54,501 bases of DNA, from contig JALHMM010000039.1 of assembly GCA_022844045.1 (NCBI GenBank), forward strand, positions 1 through 54,501, read 5' to 3'. This DNA comes from Reyranellaceae bacterium (GTDB lineage: Bacteria; Pseudomonadota; Alphaproteobacteria; Reyranellales; Reyranellaceae). The notes beneath the pieces are model-generated. The model was not told the origin of the DNA. It saw only the letters and a program-made list of their open reading frames with translations, and did not search any database. A program made the translations under genes and the position numbers. This document shows, piece by piece, positions 28,687-35,994 of the stretch; positions within the stretch are counted from its first letter, which is position 1, and each line of letters starts with the position of its first letter.

Positions 28687-28953
28687 ATGTCTGGTGCCCT
28701 AGAGAAACAGCTACGTGACTATCGGCTGACGACGGCGGAGATCCTTTATTTTCTACCGGACCATCAGAACCTGCTGCAGACCTTCATCTGGCAGGACCTC
28801 GACATCGCGCCGAAGTACCCCGTTCTGACGAAGTTCCTGGCCTTCTGGGAGAGAAACCTCGACGGCAAGCTGCACCGCGTTCGGGTCGCCAGCGCCGGGC
28901 TGATCCAGCCGGCCGAATTCCGCTTCGCCCAGGTGCTGGCGACGGTGCACTGA
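28687..28953 (+). CDS. Usg family protein
   Basis: 88 residues from ATG 28687. The sequence 'LEKQLRDYRLTTAEILYFLP', 'DHQNLLQTFIWQDLDIAPKYP' (in parts) and 'FWERNLDGKLHRVRVASAGLI' is the Usg protein of alphaproteobacteria, a small soluble protein of unknown function. The longer frame from 28504 starts inside the CIRCE region and has no coding character before residue 62, so the short start is used. Divergent from groES. Confidence 0.9.
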   Translation: MSGALEKQLRDYRLTTAEILYFLPDHQNLLQTFIWQDLDIAPKYPVLTKFLAFWERNLDGKLHRVRVASAGLIQPAEFRFAQVLATVH

Positions 28954-29014
28954 GGCTCGTCTCTACCGGGCCCGCAAGCCGCCCCGAGGATGATGGCGTG
29001 CGCGCGGTGGCAGC

Positions 29015-29539
29015 TCAGCGGTTGAGCTGCCAGACCTGCATGCTCAGCACCGCCAGGAAGCCGACCCAGCACAGATAGGGCGCGAGCAGCCAGGCGGCCA
29101 GGCGGGAGTGCTGGCGAAAGGCGCCAATGGTGGCGCCGATCGCCACGAGCAGCACGAACATCAAGACGACGGCCATGCCGATGCGGTGGGCGCCGAAGAA
29201 CAGCGGCATCCACATCGCGTTGAGGATCAGTTGGGTCCACCACAGCAATTGGGCCGAGCCGGTGCGATGCCAGGGCGCGCTGCGCCAGACCAGCCAGACC
29301 GAGAGCGCCATGGCGATGTACACCGCCATCCAGATCAGCGGGAGCATCGAGCTGGGCGGCATGATGACCGGCTTCTTGAGCCCGTTCCACCAGGCCGGAT
29401 CGTGCACCGGCGAGTAGAAGGCGCCGATACCGCAGACCAGGGTCACGGCGACCAGAAACCAGATGAACATCAGCGCCCGCCGCACGCCGGTGGGCGGCAG
29501 GTAGCGCTCAAAGTCGTCGGAGAGTCGGCGCAACGCCAT
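29015..29539 (-). CDS. TspO/MBR family tryptophan-rich sensory protein
   Basis: 174 residues with five membrane helices. Typical motifs are 'WWNGLKKPVIMPPSSMLPLIW' split over the first loop (W-x-KP-x5-P), 'WLVWRSAPWHRTGSAQLLW', 'LILNAMWMPLFFGAHRIGMA' and 'WLLAPYLCWVGFLAVLSMQV'. The family binds porphyrins and regulates tetrapyrrole-related responses in alphaproteobacteria. A longer than usual N-terminal arm (about 20 residues) precedes the first helix. Siroheme genes lie about 1.5 kb away on the same strand, but no operon link is visible. Confidence 0.9.
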   Translation of the reverse strand: MALRRLSDDFERYLPPTGVRRALMFIWFLVAVTLVCGIGAFYSPVHDPAWWNGLKKPVIMPPSSMLPLIWMAVYIAMALSVWLVWRSAPWHRTGSAQLLWWTQLILNAMWMPLFFGAHRIGMAVVLMFVLLVAIGATIGAFRQHSRLAAWLLAPYLCWVGFLAVLSMQVWQLNR

Positions 29540-29608
29540 GGTTTCTGCAAACTACTTGAAGATAGTCTCTCAACCTACTCTGCCATCAATAAAATGTCAC
29601 CTTCGATG

Positions 29609-30562
29609 TCACGAGGCCTCTTGGTACTCCTGGCGCGTGCGGGCGATCAGGCCGGCGACGGGGGGAATGTCGGCCACGCCCGACACCGAATGGCCGGCGC
29701 TCCAGATGTCCTTCCACCGCCGGGCCCCCTGCTCGCGTGCCCCGCTGTTGATGTCCTTGGCGACGTCGATGCCGCCACGCGCCGGCAGGTTGTCGGGATC
29801 GGCGCCGGCGGCGACGATCGAGGGCCTGAGCATGTTGGTCTCGAGCCCGGTGAAGGCGCGGGTCAGCAGCACGTCGTCGAGCCGCGACGACACCAGCATC
29901 TCCTTGTAGGCGTCCTTCGCCATGCTCTCCCGTGTGGCGATGAACTTGGTGCCCATATAGGCGAGGTCGCAGCCCAGCACCTCGGCGGCGCGCAGCGCGC
30001 GGCCATCGGCGATGCCGCCGGCCAGCACCAGCGGCCCGTCCCAGATCCGGCGCACGGCGCGCGCGAAGGCGAAGGGGTTGGCCCAGCCGGTCTGCCCGCC
30101 GGCGCCAGCCGTGAGCAGCACCAGCCCGTCGCTACCCGTGGCGATCGCCTTCTCGGCGTGGCGCATCGAGGCGACATCGGTGAAGACGCGGCAGCCGATA
30201 TCGTGCAACGGCGCGATCACATTCTCCGGGCTGCCGACACTGGCGATCACCAGCTCGACGCTGTGGCGCAGGAGCACGGCGAGGTCGTCGGCCAGCCGCG
30301 TGTTGGAGCGATGCACGATCAGGTTGGGGCAGATCGGCGCCAGCCGCTTGCCGGCGCGCTGCTCGGCGTCCTCGACGCGGCGACGCGTCTCTGCGAGCCA
30401 CGCCTCGAGCTCTTCGACCGTGCGCGCGTTGGCGGTCGGGAAGGAACCGACGACGCCTTCGACGCAGGCGGCGACCACCAGCTCGACGCCGGAGACGAGG
30501 AACATCGGCGCCGCGATCAGCGGCAGCGACAGACGGGACGACAGATCGGACGGTAGCGACAT
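29609..30562 (-). CDS. Nitronate monooxygenase-like / 2-nitropropane dioxygenase family flavoprotein
   Basis: 317 residues, FMN-binding TIM barrel. Key segments are 'LIAAPMFLVSGVELVVAACVEG' (in parts), 'AGAGGQTGWANPFAFARAVR', 'GPLVLAGGIADGRALRAAEVLG' (FMN-phosphate loop) and 'YMGTKFIATRESMA'. The family oxidises alkyl nitronates or acts as enoyl reductase-like NAD(P)H:flavin enzymes; the sequence alone does not separate these. It is 52 bases downstream of the small membrane protein that ends the cys operon, so it might be read through from there. Confidence 0.9.
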   Translation of the reverse strand: MSLPSDLSSRLSLPLIAAPMFLVSGVELVVAACVEGVVGSFPTANARTVEELEAWLAETRRRVEDAEQRAGKRLAPICPNLIVHRSNTRLADDLAVLLRHSVELVIASVGSPENVIAPLHDIGCRVFTDVASMRHAEKAIATGSDGLVLLTAGAGGQTGWANPFAFARAVRRIWDGPLVLAGGIADGRALRAAEVLGCDLAYMGTKFIATRESMAKDAYKEMLVSSRLDDVLLTRAFTGLETNMLRPSIVAAGADPDNLPARGGIDVAKDINSGAREQGARRWKDIWSAGHSVSGVADIPPVAGLIARTRQEYQEAS

Positions 30563-30614
30563 GTCGGCACGCTAGCCGCTGGCCGCGCGCCACTCCAGCG
30601 GCGCGTCTGGATCG

Positions 30615-30800
30615 CTACCTCAGCGATCCGCGGATGCGCAGGACGACAAGGCTGAGGTCGCCCGAGACGACGGCGCCCGACGAGATGGGTGCCGGACGCA
30701 CCGCGGTGTCGGCGCGTTCACGCGTCAGCAGCGCGGGGCCGATCAGGCAGATCAGCCCGGCGACAACCAGAAGGATGCGCAGGGTGAAGGACATCCGCAT
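30615..30800 (-). CDS. Single-span membrane protein (61 aa) closing the cys operon
   Basis: ATG at 30800 shares its A with the TGA stop of the DUF934 gene (TGATG), with GGAGG 5 bases upstream. Both facts make this the start rather than the GTG at 30803. It has a membrane helix 'SFTLRILLVVAGLICLIGPALL' (in two parts), then a basic/polar tail ending 'VVLRIRGSLR'. No family recognised. It occupies the place where cysH is often found in such operons, but it has no PAPS-reductase character. Confidence 0.68.
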   Translation of the reverse strand: MRMSFTLRILLVVAGLICLIGPALLTRERADTAVRPAPISSGAVVSGDLSLVVLRIRGSLR

Positions 30801-31306
30801 CACGCCCTCCCTGCCGACGTGAAGCGGCGCAGCGCCGAGACCGCCGCGCGGCCGTCGCCGGCCGGCTGGTAGAACACACTGAAGGTCTTGAAGGCCTCGA
30901 TGAAGCGCGGCGCCTTCGCGGCGTCGGCGATCTCGTAGGCGTCGAAGCCGCAGCGGCGCATGAACAGCGCCTGATCGATCAGCACGTCGCCGGTGGCGCG
31001 CAACTCGCCCGCGAAGCCCAGGCGTTCGCGAAGGCTGCGCGCCTGGCTGTAGGCGCGGCCATCGCTGAACTTGGGGAACTCCAACGCGATCAGCTCGAGG
31101 CGGTCGACAGCGCCGGCCAGCGCGTCGACCGCGTCGCTGTTGCGCAGCTTCACGCCCAGCGGCGCGCCGCGCGCCAACACTGTGTCGCGCTCAGCCTGGA
31201 AGCGCGCGAAGGAGACGATCGCCGGCTCGTGCGCCGGCAGCGGCGTGGCATCGTCGATGACGCGCCAGGGATCCTCGACGAGGCGTCCGTCCTTAAGCAG
31301 CGGCAT
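30800..31306 (-). CDS. DUF934 protein of assimilatory sulfite reduction operon
   Basis: 168 residues. Contains the DUF934 core 'FPKFSDGRAYSQARSLRERL', 'GFAGELRATGDVLIDQALFM', 'RRCGFDAYEIADAAKAPRFI' and 'AFKTFSVFYQPAGDG'. Proteins of this family accompany ferredoxin- or NADPH-type sulfite reductases in proteobacteria and are thought to assist electron supply or assembly; the mechanism is not known. It overlaps the end of cysI by 14 bases and the next gene by one base, so its translation is tightly coupled. Confidence 0.92.
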   Translation of the reverse strand: MPLLKDGRLVEDPWRVIDDATPLPAHEPAIVSFARFQAERDTVLARGAPLGVKLRNSDAVDALAGAVDRLELIALEFPKFSDGRAYSQARSLRERLGFAGELRATGDVLIDQALFMRRCGFDAYEIADAAKAPRFIEAFKTFSVFYQPAGDGRAAVSALRRFTSAGRA

Positions 31307-32948
31307 AGAGGCGCTCCTTGAACGGGGCGTCGCCCAACCGGCGATAGGTGTCGACGAAGCGCTCGCCGGGGCGGCGCGTGGCGAGATAGGTCTCGACCAG
31401 GTTCTCGATCGCATCGACGATCGCGTCGGCGGAGACGGCGGGGCCGATGATGCGGCCCAGCGACGTGGTTTCGGTGCCGTCGCCGCCCAAGGTGATCTGG
31501 TAGAATTCCTCGCCGTTCTTGTCGACGCCGAGAATGCCGATGTGGCCCACATGATGATGGCCGCAGGCGTTGATGCAGCCCGAGATCTTGATCTTCAGCT
31601 CGCCGATGTCGTGCTGGCGCTTCAGGTCGGCGAAGCGCCGCGTGATCTGCTGCGCCACCGGGATCGAGCGTGCGTTGGCCAGCGCGCAGTAGTCGAGGCC
31701 GGGGCAGGCGATGATGTCGCTGACCAGCCCGAGATTGGGCGTCGCCAGATCGATCGTCGCGAGCCTGCGCCACAGCATCGGCAGGTCGGCACGCTTCACG
31801 TGCGGCAGCACGAGATTCTGCTCGTGCGACACGCGGATCTCGTCGTGGCTGTAGGCGAGCGCGAGATCGGCGACGGCTTCCATCTGCGCCGCACTGGCGT
31901 CGCCCGGCGGCGCGCCTTCGGGCTTCAGCGACAGGTTGACGATGGCGTAGCCCGGCTCGCGATGCGACGCGACGTTGGTCCTCAGCCAGCGCGCGAAGGT
32001 GGCGTTCTCCAGCCGCAGCCGTTCGACCGCGAGATCGACAGCGGGCTGCGGTACGTAGGCTGGCGGCGCGAAGTGCTTGGCGATGGCATCGATGGTCTCG
32101 GCCGGCAGCTCGAGCGCGCCGTCACGAATGGCTTCCCATTCAGCCTCGACGCGACGGCGCATCTCCTCGGTGCCGATCTCATGCACCAGGATCTTGATGC
32201 GCGCCTTGTAGAGATTGTCGCGTCGGCCGGCGAGATTGTAGGCGCGCAGGATCGCCTCGAGATAGGACAGAAGATGCCGCTTGGGCAGGAACTCGCGGAT
32301 CGTCTTGCCGATCATCGGCGTGCGGCCCAGGCCACCGCCAACGATCACCTCGAAGCCGACCTCGCCCTCCTCGTTGCGGTGCAAGCGCAGGCCGATATCG
32401 TGCACGCGCACCGCCGCGCGATCATGCGTCGAGCCGGTGACCGCGATCTTGAACTTGCGCGGCAGGAAGGTGAACTCGGGATGCAAGCTCGACCACTGGC
32501 GGATGATCTCGCACCACACCCTGGGATCCTCGATCTCGTCGACCGCGACGCCGGCCCACTGGTCGGCGGTGGTGTTGCGGATGCAGTTGCCGCTGGTCTG
32601 CAGCGCGTGCATCTCGACCGAGGCGAGATCATCCAGCGCGTCGGCGGCGTCCTCCAGCTTGATCCAGTTGAACTGGATGTTCTGGCGCGTGGTGAAGTGG
32701 CCGTAGCCGCGATCGTAGCGCCGCGCGATATGCGCCAGCATGCGCATCTGCGCCGACGACAAGGTGCCGTAGGGGATCGCCACGCGCAGCATGTAGGCGT
32801 GCAACTGCAGGTACAGGCCGTTGGTCAGGCGCAGCGGCTTGAACTGCTCCTCGGTGAGCTCACCAGCAAGACGCCGACTCACCTGGTCGCGGAACTGCGC
32901 GACGCGCTCGGCGACGAAGGTGCGATCGTGCTCGTCGTAGGTGTACAT
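31293..32948 (-). CDS. cysI: Nitrite/sulfite reductase haemoprotein (assimilatory sulfite reductase)
   Basis: 551 residues with two ferredoxin-like half domains and two siroheme/4Fe-4S half domains. The cluster cysteines are C415, C421 ('ACPGLDYCALA') and C458, C462 ('SGCINACGHHHVGHIG'); the last also bridges to siroheme. It reduces sulfite to sulfide (nitrite is an alternative for the family) with six electrons. The context decides sulfite: upstream cysG makes its siroheme cofactor and DUF2849/DUF934 companions are present. No flavoprotein CysJ is nearby, so the donor is probably ferredoxin or another protein. 'RRYDRGYGHFTTRQNIQFNW' is the N-terminal substrate-side motif. Confidence 0.94.
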   Translation of the reverse strand: MYTYDEHDRTFVAERVAQFRDQVSRRLAGELTEEQFKPLRLTNGLYLQLHAYMLRVAIPYGTLSSAQMRMLAHIARRYDRGYGHFTTRQNIQFNWIKLEDAADALDDLASVEMHALQTSGNCIRNTTADQWAGVAVDEIEDPRVWCEIIRQWSSLHPEFTFLPRKFKIAVTGSTHDRAAVRVHDIGLRLHRNEEGEVGFEVIVGGGLGRTPMIGKTIREFLPKRHLLSYLEAILRAYNLAGRRDNLYKARIKILVHEIGTEEMRRRVEAEWEAIRDGALELPAETIDAIAKHFAPPAYVPQPAVDLAVERLRLENATFARWLRTNVASHREPGYAIVNLSLKPEGAPPGDASAAQMEAVADLALAYSHDEIRVSHEQNLVLPHVKRADLPMLWRRLATIDLATPNLGLVSDIIACPGLDYCALANARSIPVAQQITRRFADLKRQHDIGELKIKISGCINACGHHHVGHIGILGVDKNGEEFYQITLGGDGTETTSLGRIIGPAVSADAIVDAIENLVETYLATRRPGERFVDTYRRLGDAPFKERLYAAA

Positions 32949-32955
32949 GGATCGC

Positions 32956-33270
32956 TCAGAGGTAACGTACGGCGTCGGCCGCGATGGTGTCGATGGTCAG
33001 GCCGTTGGCGCGGATGCGCTCGCGCAGATCGACCGGCTCGATCACGCCGTCATGGTCTGTGACGGCGATCAGCGCCGGGCCGACGATCACCGTGGCGGCG
33101 TCGCGATTGGCGATCGCCACCAGGCGCTCGGCGTCGGCGGCGGTGCGCGAGACCTCTGCCTCGGCGAGCGACGTCGTCCACGTGCCGTCTGGCGCGAGGA
33201 ACACCACCGCGCCGTCGCGCAGCCGGTTGGCGGTGGCGATCTGCAGGGTGGATTTGGCAGCCTTGGCCAT
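32956..33270 (-). CDS. DUF2849 protein
   Basis: 104 residues. Start at ATG 33270, sharing its A with the cysG stop (TGATG); the GTG at 33273 is rejected. Contains 'NRLRDGAVVFLAPDGTWTTS' and 'GPALIAVTDHDGVIEPVDLRE' (in parts), as in the DUF2849 family that sits between cysG and cysI in many alphaproteobacteria. Cytoplasmic, function unknown, perhaps a component of sulfite reductase. Seven bases separate its stop from the cysI start. Confidence 0.9.
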   Translation of the reverse strand: MAKAAKSTLQIATANRLRDGAVVFLAPDGTWTTSLAEAEVSRTAADAERLVAIANRDAATVIVGPALIAVTDHDGVIEPVDLRERIRANGLTIDTIAADAVRYL

Positions 33271-34589
33271 CACGAAGCCTCCGCGAGACGGGCGGGCAGG
33301 CCGGCGCTGGACAGCGCGGCTACCTCGCCGATGATGATGAGGGCGGGTCCACCGCCGGCGTGCCGCGCCGCCAGCGCGGTCAGCGAACCGACCGTGCCGA
33401 TGGAGACGCGCTGATCGGGGCGCGTGCCACGATCGACGATGGCGACAGGCATGGAGAGCCGGATGCCCGCCGCCAGCAATCGATCGCGCACGCGCGGGGC
33501 CTGGGACAGCCCCATGTAGATAACAGTGGTGTGACCCGGCCGCGCCGCGGCCTGCCAGTCGATCGCTGGCTCGCCATCGCGGCCATGCGCGGTGACCAAG
33601 GTCACGGATTGCGCCAGGTCACGATGTGTCAGCGGAATGCCGGTCGCGGCCGCGCAGCCCAGCGCCGCGGTGATCCCGGGCACGACAAAGGCCTCGATGC
33701 CTGATGCGCGAACGTATTCGAGCTCCTCGCCGCCCCGGCCGAAGACGAAGGGATCGCCGCCCTTCAGCCGCACGACGCGCTTGCCGGCGCGCGCATGCTC
33801 GACGATCAGCGCGTTGATCGCGTCCTGCTTGTGGCTGTGGCGACCTTTGCGCTTGCCCACCGGCACCAGCGTCGCGTCGCGGCGCGCGTAGTCGAGGATC
33901 GCCGGGGCCACGAGATCGTCGTGCAGGATCACATCGGCGCGCTGCAGCAAGCGCAGCGCGCGCAGGGTCAGCAGTTCTGGATCGCCAGGGCCGGCGCCGA
34001 CGATGTGCACCACGCCCTGCCCGTCATCGCCGCGCGCCAGGCTGGCACGCATGGCGATTTCAGCCTCGGCGTCGCGACCGGCCAGCACCATCTCGCCGAT
34101 CGGACCGTCGAGCGTGCGCTCCCAGAAGCGCATGCGGTTGCCGACGCCGCGGGCGGCGTCGCGAAAGCGCGCGGCGAATTTCGCCAGCGCGCCGATGCGC
34201 GCCGGCAAGGCCGCCTCGACGCGCTCGCGCAGCAGCCGGGCCAGAGTCGGCGAGGCGCCGCCGGTGGAGATCGCCGCGACGACGCCGTCGCGGTCGACGA
34301 TCGCGGGCATGATGAAATCGCAGAGATCGGGTCGATCGACGACGTTGACCGGCACCTTGGCCGCGCGCGCCCAGCCGGCGACGAGACGATCGAGGTCGGC
34401 ATTCCCCGTCGCGACAAACGCCAGCGTCACGTCGGCGAGATCGGCCGCGACCACCGCCTCCGACGCGACCCGGCGCACCACGGCGCCCGCTTTGGCCAGC
34501 AAGCCCGCGCGCTGGTCCGCCGCCGGCGTGCCGCCGACGACGAGGGCCGTCTTGCGGTGTAAGGCCATGAAGATCGGCAGATGGTCCAA
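33270..34589 (-). CDS. cysG: Siroheme synthase CysG (trifunctional)
   Basis: 439 residues. The N-terminal Rossmann domain (about 1-115; 'ALVVGGTPAADQRAGLLAKAG') is precorrin-2 dehydrogenase, followed by the ferrochelatase/dimerisation part ('VDRPDLCDFIMPAIVDRDGV', 'STGGASPTLARLLRE'). The C-terminal SAM uroporphyrinogen III methyltransferase (about 195-439) has 'VHIVGAGPGDPELLTLRALR' and 'VVRLKGGDPFVFGRGGEE'. It makes siroheme for the CysI reductase downstream. I choose a TTG start at 34589: GGAGAG is 5-6 bases upstream and the resulting N terminus MDHLPIF matches that of E. coli CysG. A more distant ATG at 34646 would add 19 unrelated residues. Confidence 0.95.
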   Translation of the reverse strand: MDHLPIFMALHRKTALVVGGTPAADQRAGLLAKAGAVVRRVASEAVVAADLADVTLAFVATGNADLDRLVAGWARAAKVPVNVVDRPDLCDFIMPAIVDRDGVVAAISTGGASPTLARLLRERVEAALPARIGALAKFAARFRDAARGVGNRMRFWERTLDGPIGEMVLAGRDAEAEIAMRASLARGDDGQGVVHIVGAGPGDPELLTLRALRLLQRADVILHDDLVAPAILDYARRDATLVPVGKRKGRHSHKQDAINALIVEHARAGKRVVRLKGGDPFVFGRGGEELEYVRASGIEAFVVPGITAALGCAAATGIPLTHRDLAQSVTLVTAHGRDGEPAIDWQAAARPGHTTVIYMGLSQAPRVRDRLLAAGIRLSMPVAIVDRGTRPDQRVSIGTVGSLTALAARHAGGGPALIIIGEVAALSSAGLPARLAEAS

Positions 34590-34689
34590 AGGGCGCTCTC
34601 CCGGCAAAAGCCGTCGCCCTCCAATTGGCCCCTCCTGTGGGGGCAATACAAAATAATTTACCTAACTGCGTTGCATAAATTAACTATTC

Positions 34690-34706
34690 AACACTGTGAC
34701 AGTGTT
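34690..34706. promoter_or_regulatory. 17-bp perfect palindrome between cysG and the aldolase gene
   Basis: AACACTGT-G-ACAGTGTT, symmetric over 17 bases, in the AT-rich 172-bp divergent gap. It lies 56 bases upstream of the aldolase ATG and 101 bases upstream of cysG. On the minus strand a TTGAAT hexamer begins at its edge. A bound regulator here could act on either gene. Confidence 0.5.
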
Positions 34707-34761
34707 CTTTTGCCCAACAGCCAGACCGATTAGCGTCGCGGCCTCACCAGGGGGAAACGCG

Positions 34762-35541
34762 ATGGCCAGGACAGGTTTGCGGGCGGCGGTTGGTACCACG
34801 ACGCCGAAGATCGGCACCTTCATCTTCGAGTTCGCCGTTCCAGGGATCGGCCAGATCCTGAACGCCGCCGGGGCTGAATTCGTCGTGATCGACATGGAGC
34901 ACAGCGGCTTCGGCTTCGACACGGTGCGCGCCGCCATCAAGTACGTCCAGGCCGGCAACCTGCCGGTCATCGTGCGCGCGCCGTCCAAGGCCTACGACCA
35001 CATCGCGCGCATCATGGATATCGGCGCCGACGGCGTGATGGTGCCGATGGTCTCCTCGGTCGAACAGGCGCGCGCGGTGCTCGACGCGGTGAAGTACTTC
35101 CCGCAAGGCAAGCGCGGCGTGGCGCTGGGCCTGGCGATGGAACGCTACAGCATGAGCGGCGCGTCGCTCGCCGAGCGCTTCGCGGCGCAGAACGACCGCA
35201 CCATCGTCATGCTGCAGATCGAGGATCCGGCCGGCGCGGAATGCGCGGGCCAGATGGCGGCGATGGACGGTGTCGATGTGCTGTGGGTCGGCCACAACGA
35301 TCTGTCGGTCGCCATGGGCATCCCCGGCGCCTTCGACGACCAGCGCTTCCAGGCGCATGAGGGCGCCACCATCGAGGCCTGCCGCAAGCACGGCAAATCC
35401 GCCGGCCGCCTGGCGCGCGACGCCGACGAGGCCGCCGGTTTCGTGGCGCGCGGCTACGATTTCATCTCCATCGCCACGGATGTCGGCTTGCTGCAGCAGG
35501 CGATGGCCTCAGGCATCGCCCGCGTGCGGCGCGGCCGATAA
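34762..35541 (+). CDS. HpcH/HpaI-family class II aldolase / citrate lyase-like
   Basis: 259 residues, TIM-barrel. Family marks are 'GTFIFEFAVPGIGQILNAAGAEFVVIDMEH' (in parts, D44-M-E-H47), 'GADGVMVPMVSSVEQARAVL', 'MLQIEDPAGAECAG' (metal-binding glutamate/aspartate) and 'GHNDLSVAMGIPGAFDDQRF'. HpaI-type enzymes cleave 4-hydroxy-2-oxo acids to pyruvate and an aldehyde with a divalent metal. GGGGG lies a few bases before ATG 34762; the upstream in-frame ATG at 34696 lies in the palindrome and is unlikely. A repeat element then a cupin gene on the other strand follow. Confidence 0.92.
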   Translation: MARTGLRAAVGTTTPKIGTFIFEFAVPGIGQILNAAGAEFVVIDMEHSGFGFDTVRAAIKYVQAGNLPVIVRAPSKAYDHIARIMDIGADGVMVPMVSSVEQARAVLDAVKYFPQGKRGVALGLAMERYSMSGASLAERFAAQNDRTIVMLQIEDPAGAECAGQMAAMDGVDVLWVGHNDLSVAMGIPGAFDDQRFQAHEGATIEACRKHGKSAGRLARDADEAAGFVARGYDFISIATDVGLLQQAMASGIARVRRGR

Positions 35542-35544
35542 CTG

Positions 35545-35571
35545 TTACCTTCCCCCGGAGGGGGAAGGTAA
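35545..35571. repeat. Short palindromic repeat, TACCTTCCCCC family
   Basis: TTACCTTCCCCC and its complement around a 3-base centre: a complete 27-bp palindrome starting 4 bases after the aldolase stop and ending 10 bases before the convergent cupin stop. Matches the tip repeats of 10422-10547. It may serve as a bidirectional terminator. Confidence 0.8.
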
Positions 35572-35580
35572 CGACTGTGG

Positions 35581-35889
35581 CTACGGCTTCAGCTCGATCT
35601 CGATGAAGACGTACTCGTGGGGATTGGGGTTGATCACGTCGTGCTCGACGCCGACGGCGCGCGAATAGGACACGCCGACCTTCATGTCGGACTCGACATA
35701 CTGCGAGCCGGTCCACACGCCGAGCTTGCCGGCGACCAACGGCACGACGATGTAGTCGTGGCCGTGCCGATGCCAGCCGGTGCGCGCGCCGGGCGGCATA
35801 CGCCACTCCCAGACGATGGCGCGGTCGGTCTCGAGCTGCTTGGTGCCCGTGGCCATCGGCCTCGATTTGTCCTCGTCGCGTTCCGTCAT
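35581..35889 (-). CDS. Cupin-domain protein (102 aa)
   Basis: A single small cupin barrel. 'RTGWHRHGHDYIVVPLVAGKLGV' (in parts) carries the metal-binding histidines of motif 1, and 'YSRAVGVEHDVINPNPHEYVFIEIEL' (in parts) is motif 2 with a histidine. Small cupins of this kind often act as sensors or isomerases; the function is unknown. It is convergent with the aldolase gene. No signal peptide. Confidence 0.85.
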   Translation of the reverse strand: MTERDEDKSRPMATGTKQLETDRAIVWEWRMPPGARTGWHRHGHDYIVVPLVAGKLGVWTGSQYVESDMKVGVSYSRAVGVEHDVINPNPHEYVFIEIELKP

Positions 35890-35994
35890 CGTCCCATCCT
35901 CACGTTGGCGCTCACCCTAACATGAGCGGAACGCATGTGGCGTTCGCCGATGATTCGTGCATATACACACATTAGCCACGGACCCGAGTACCGC

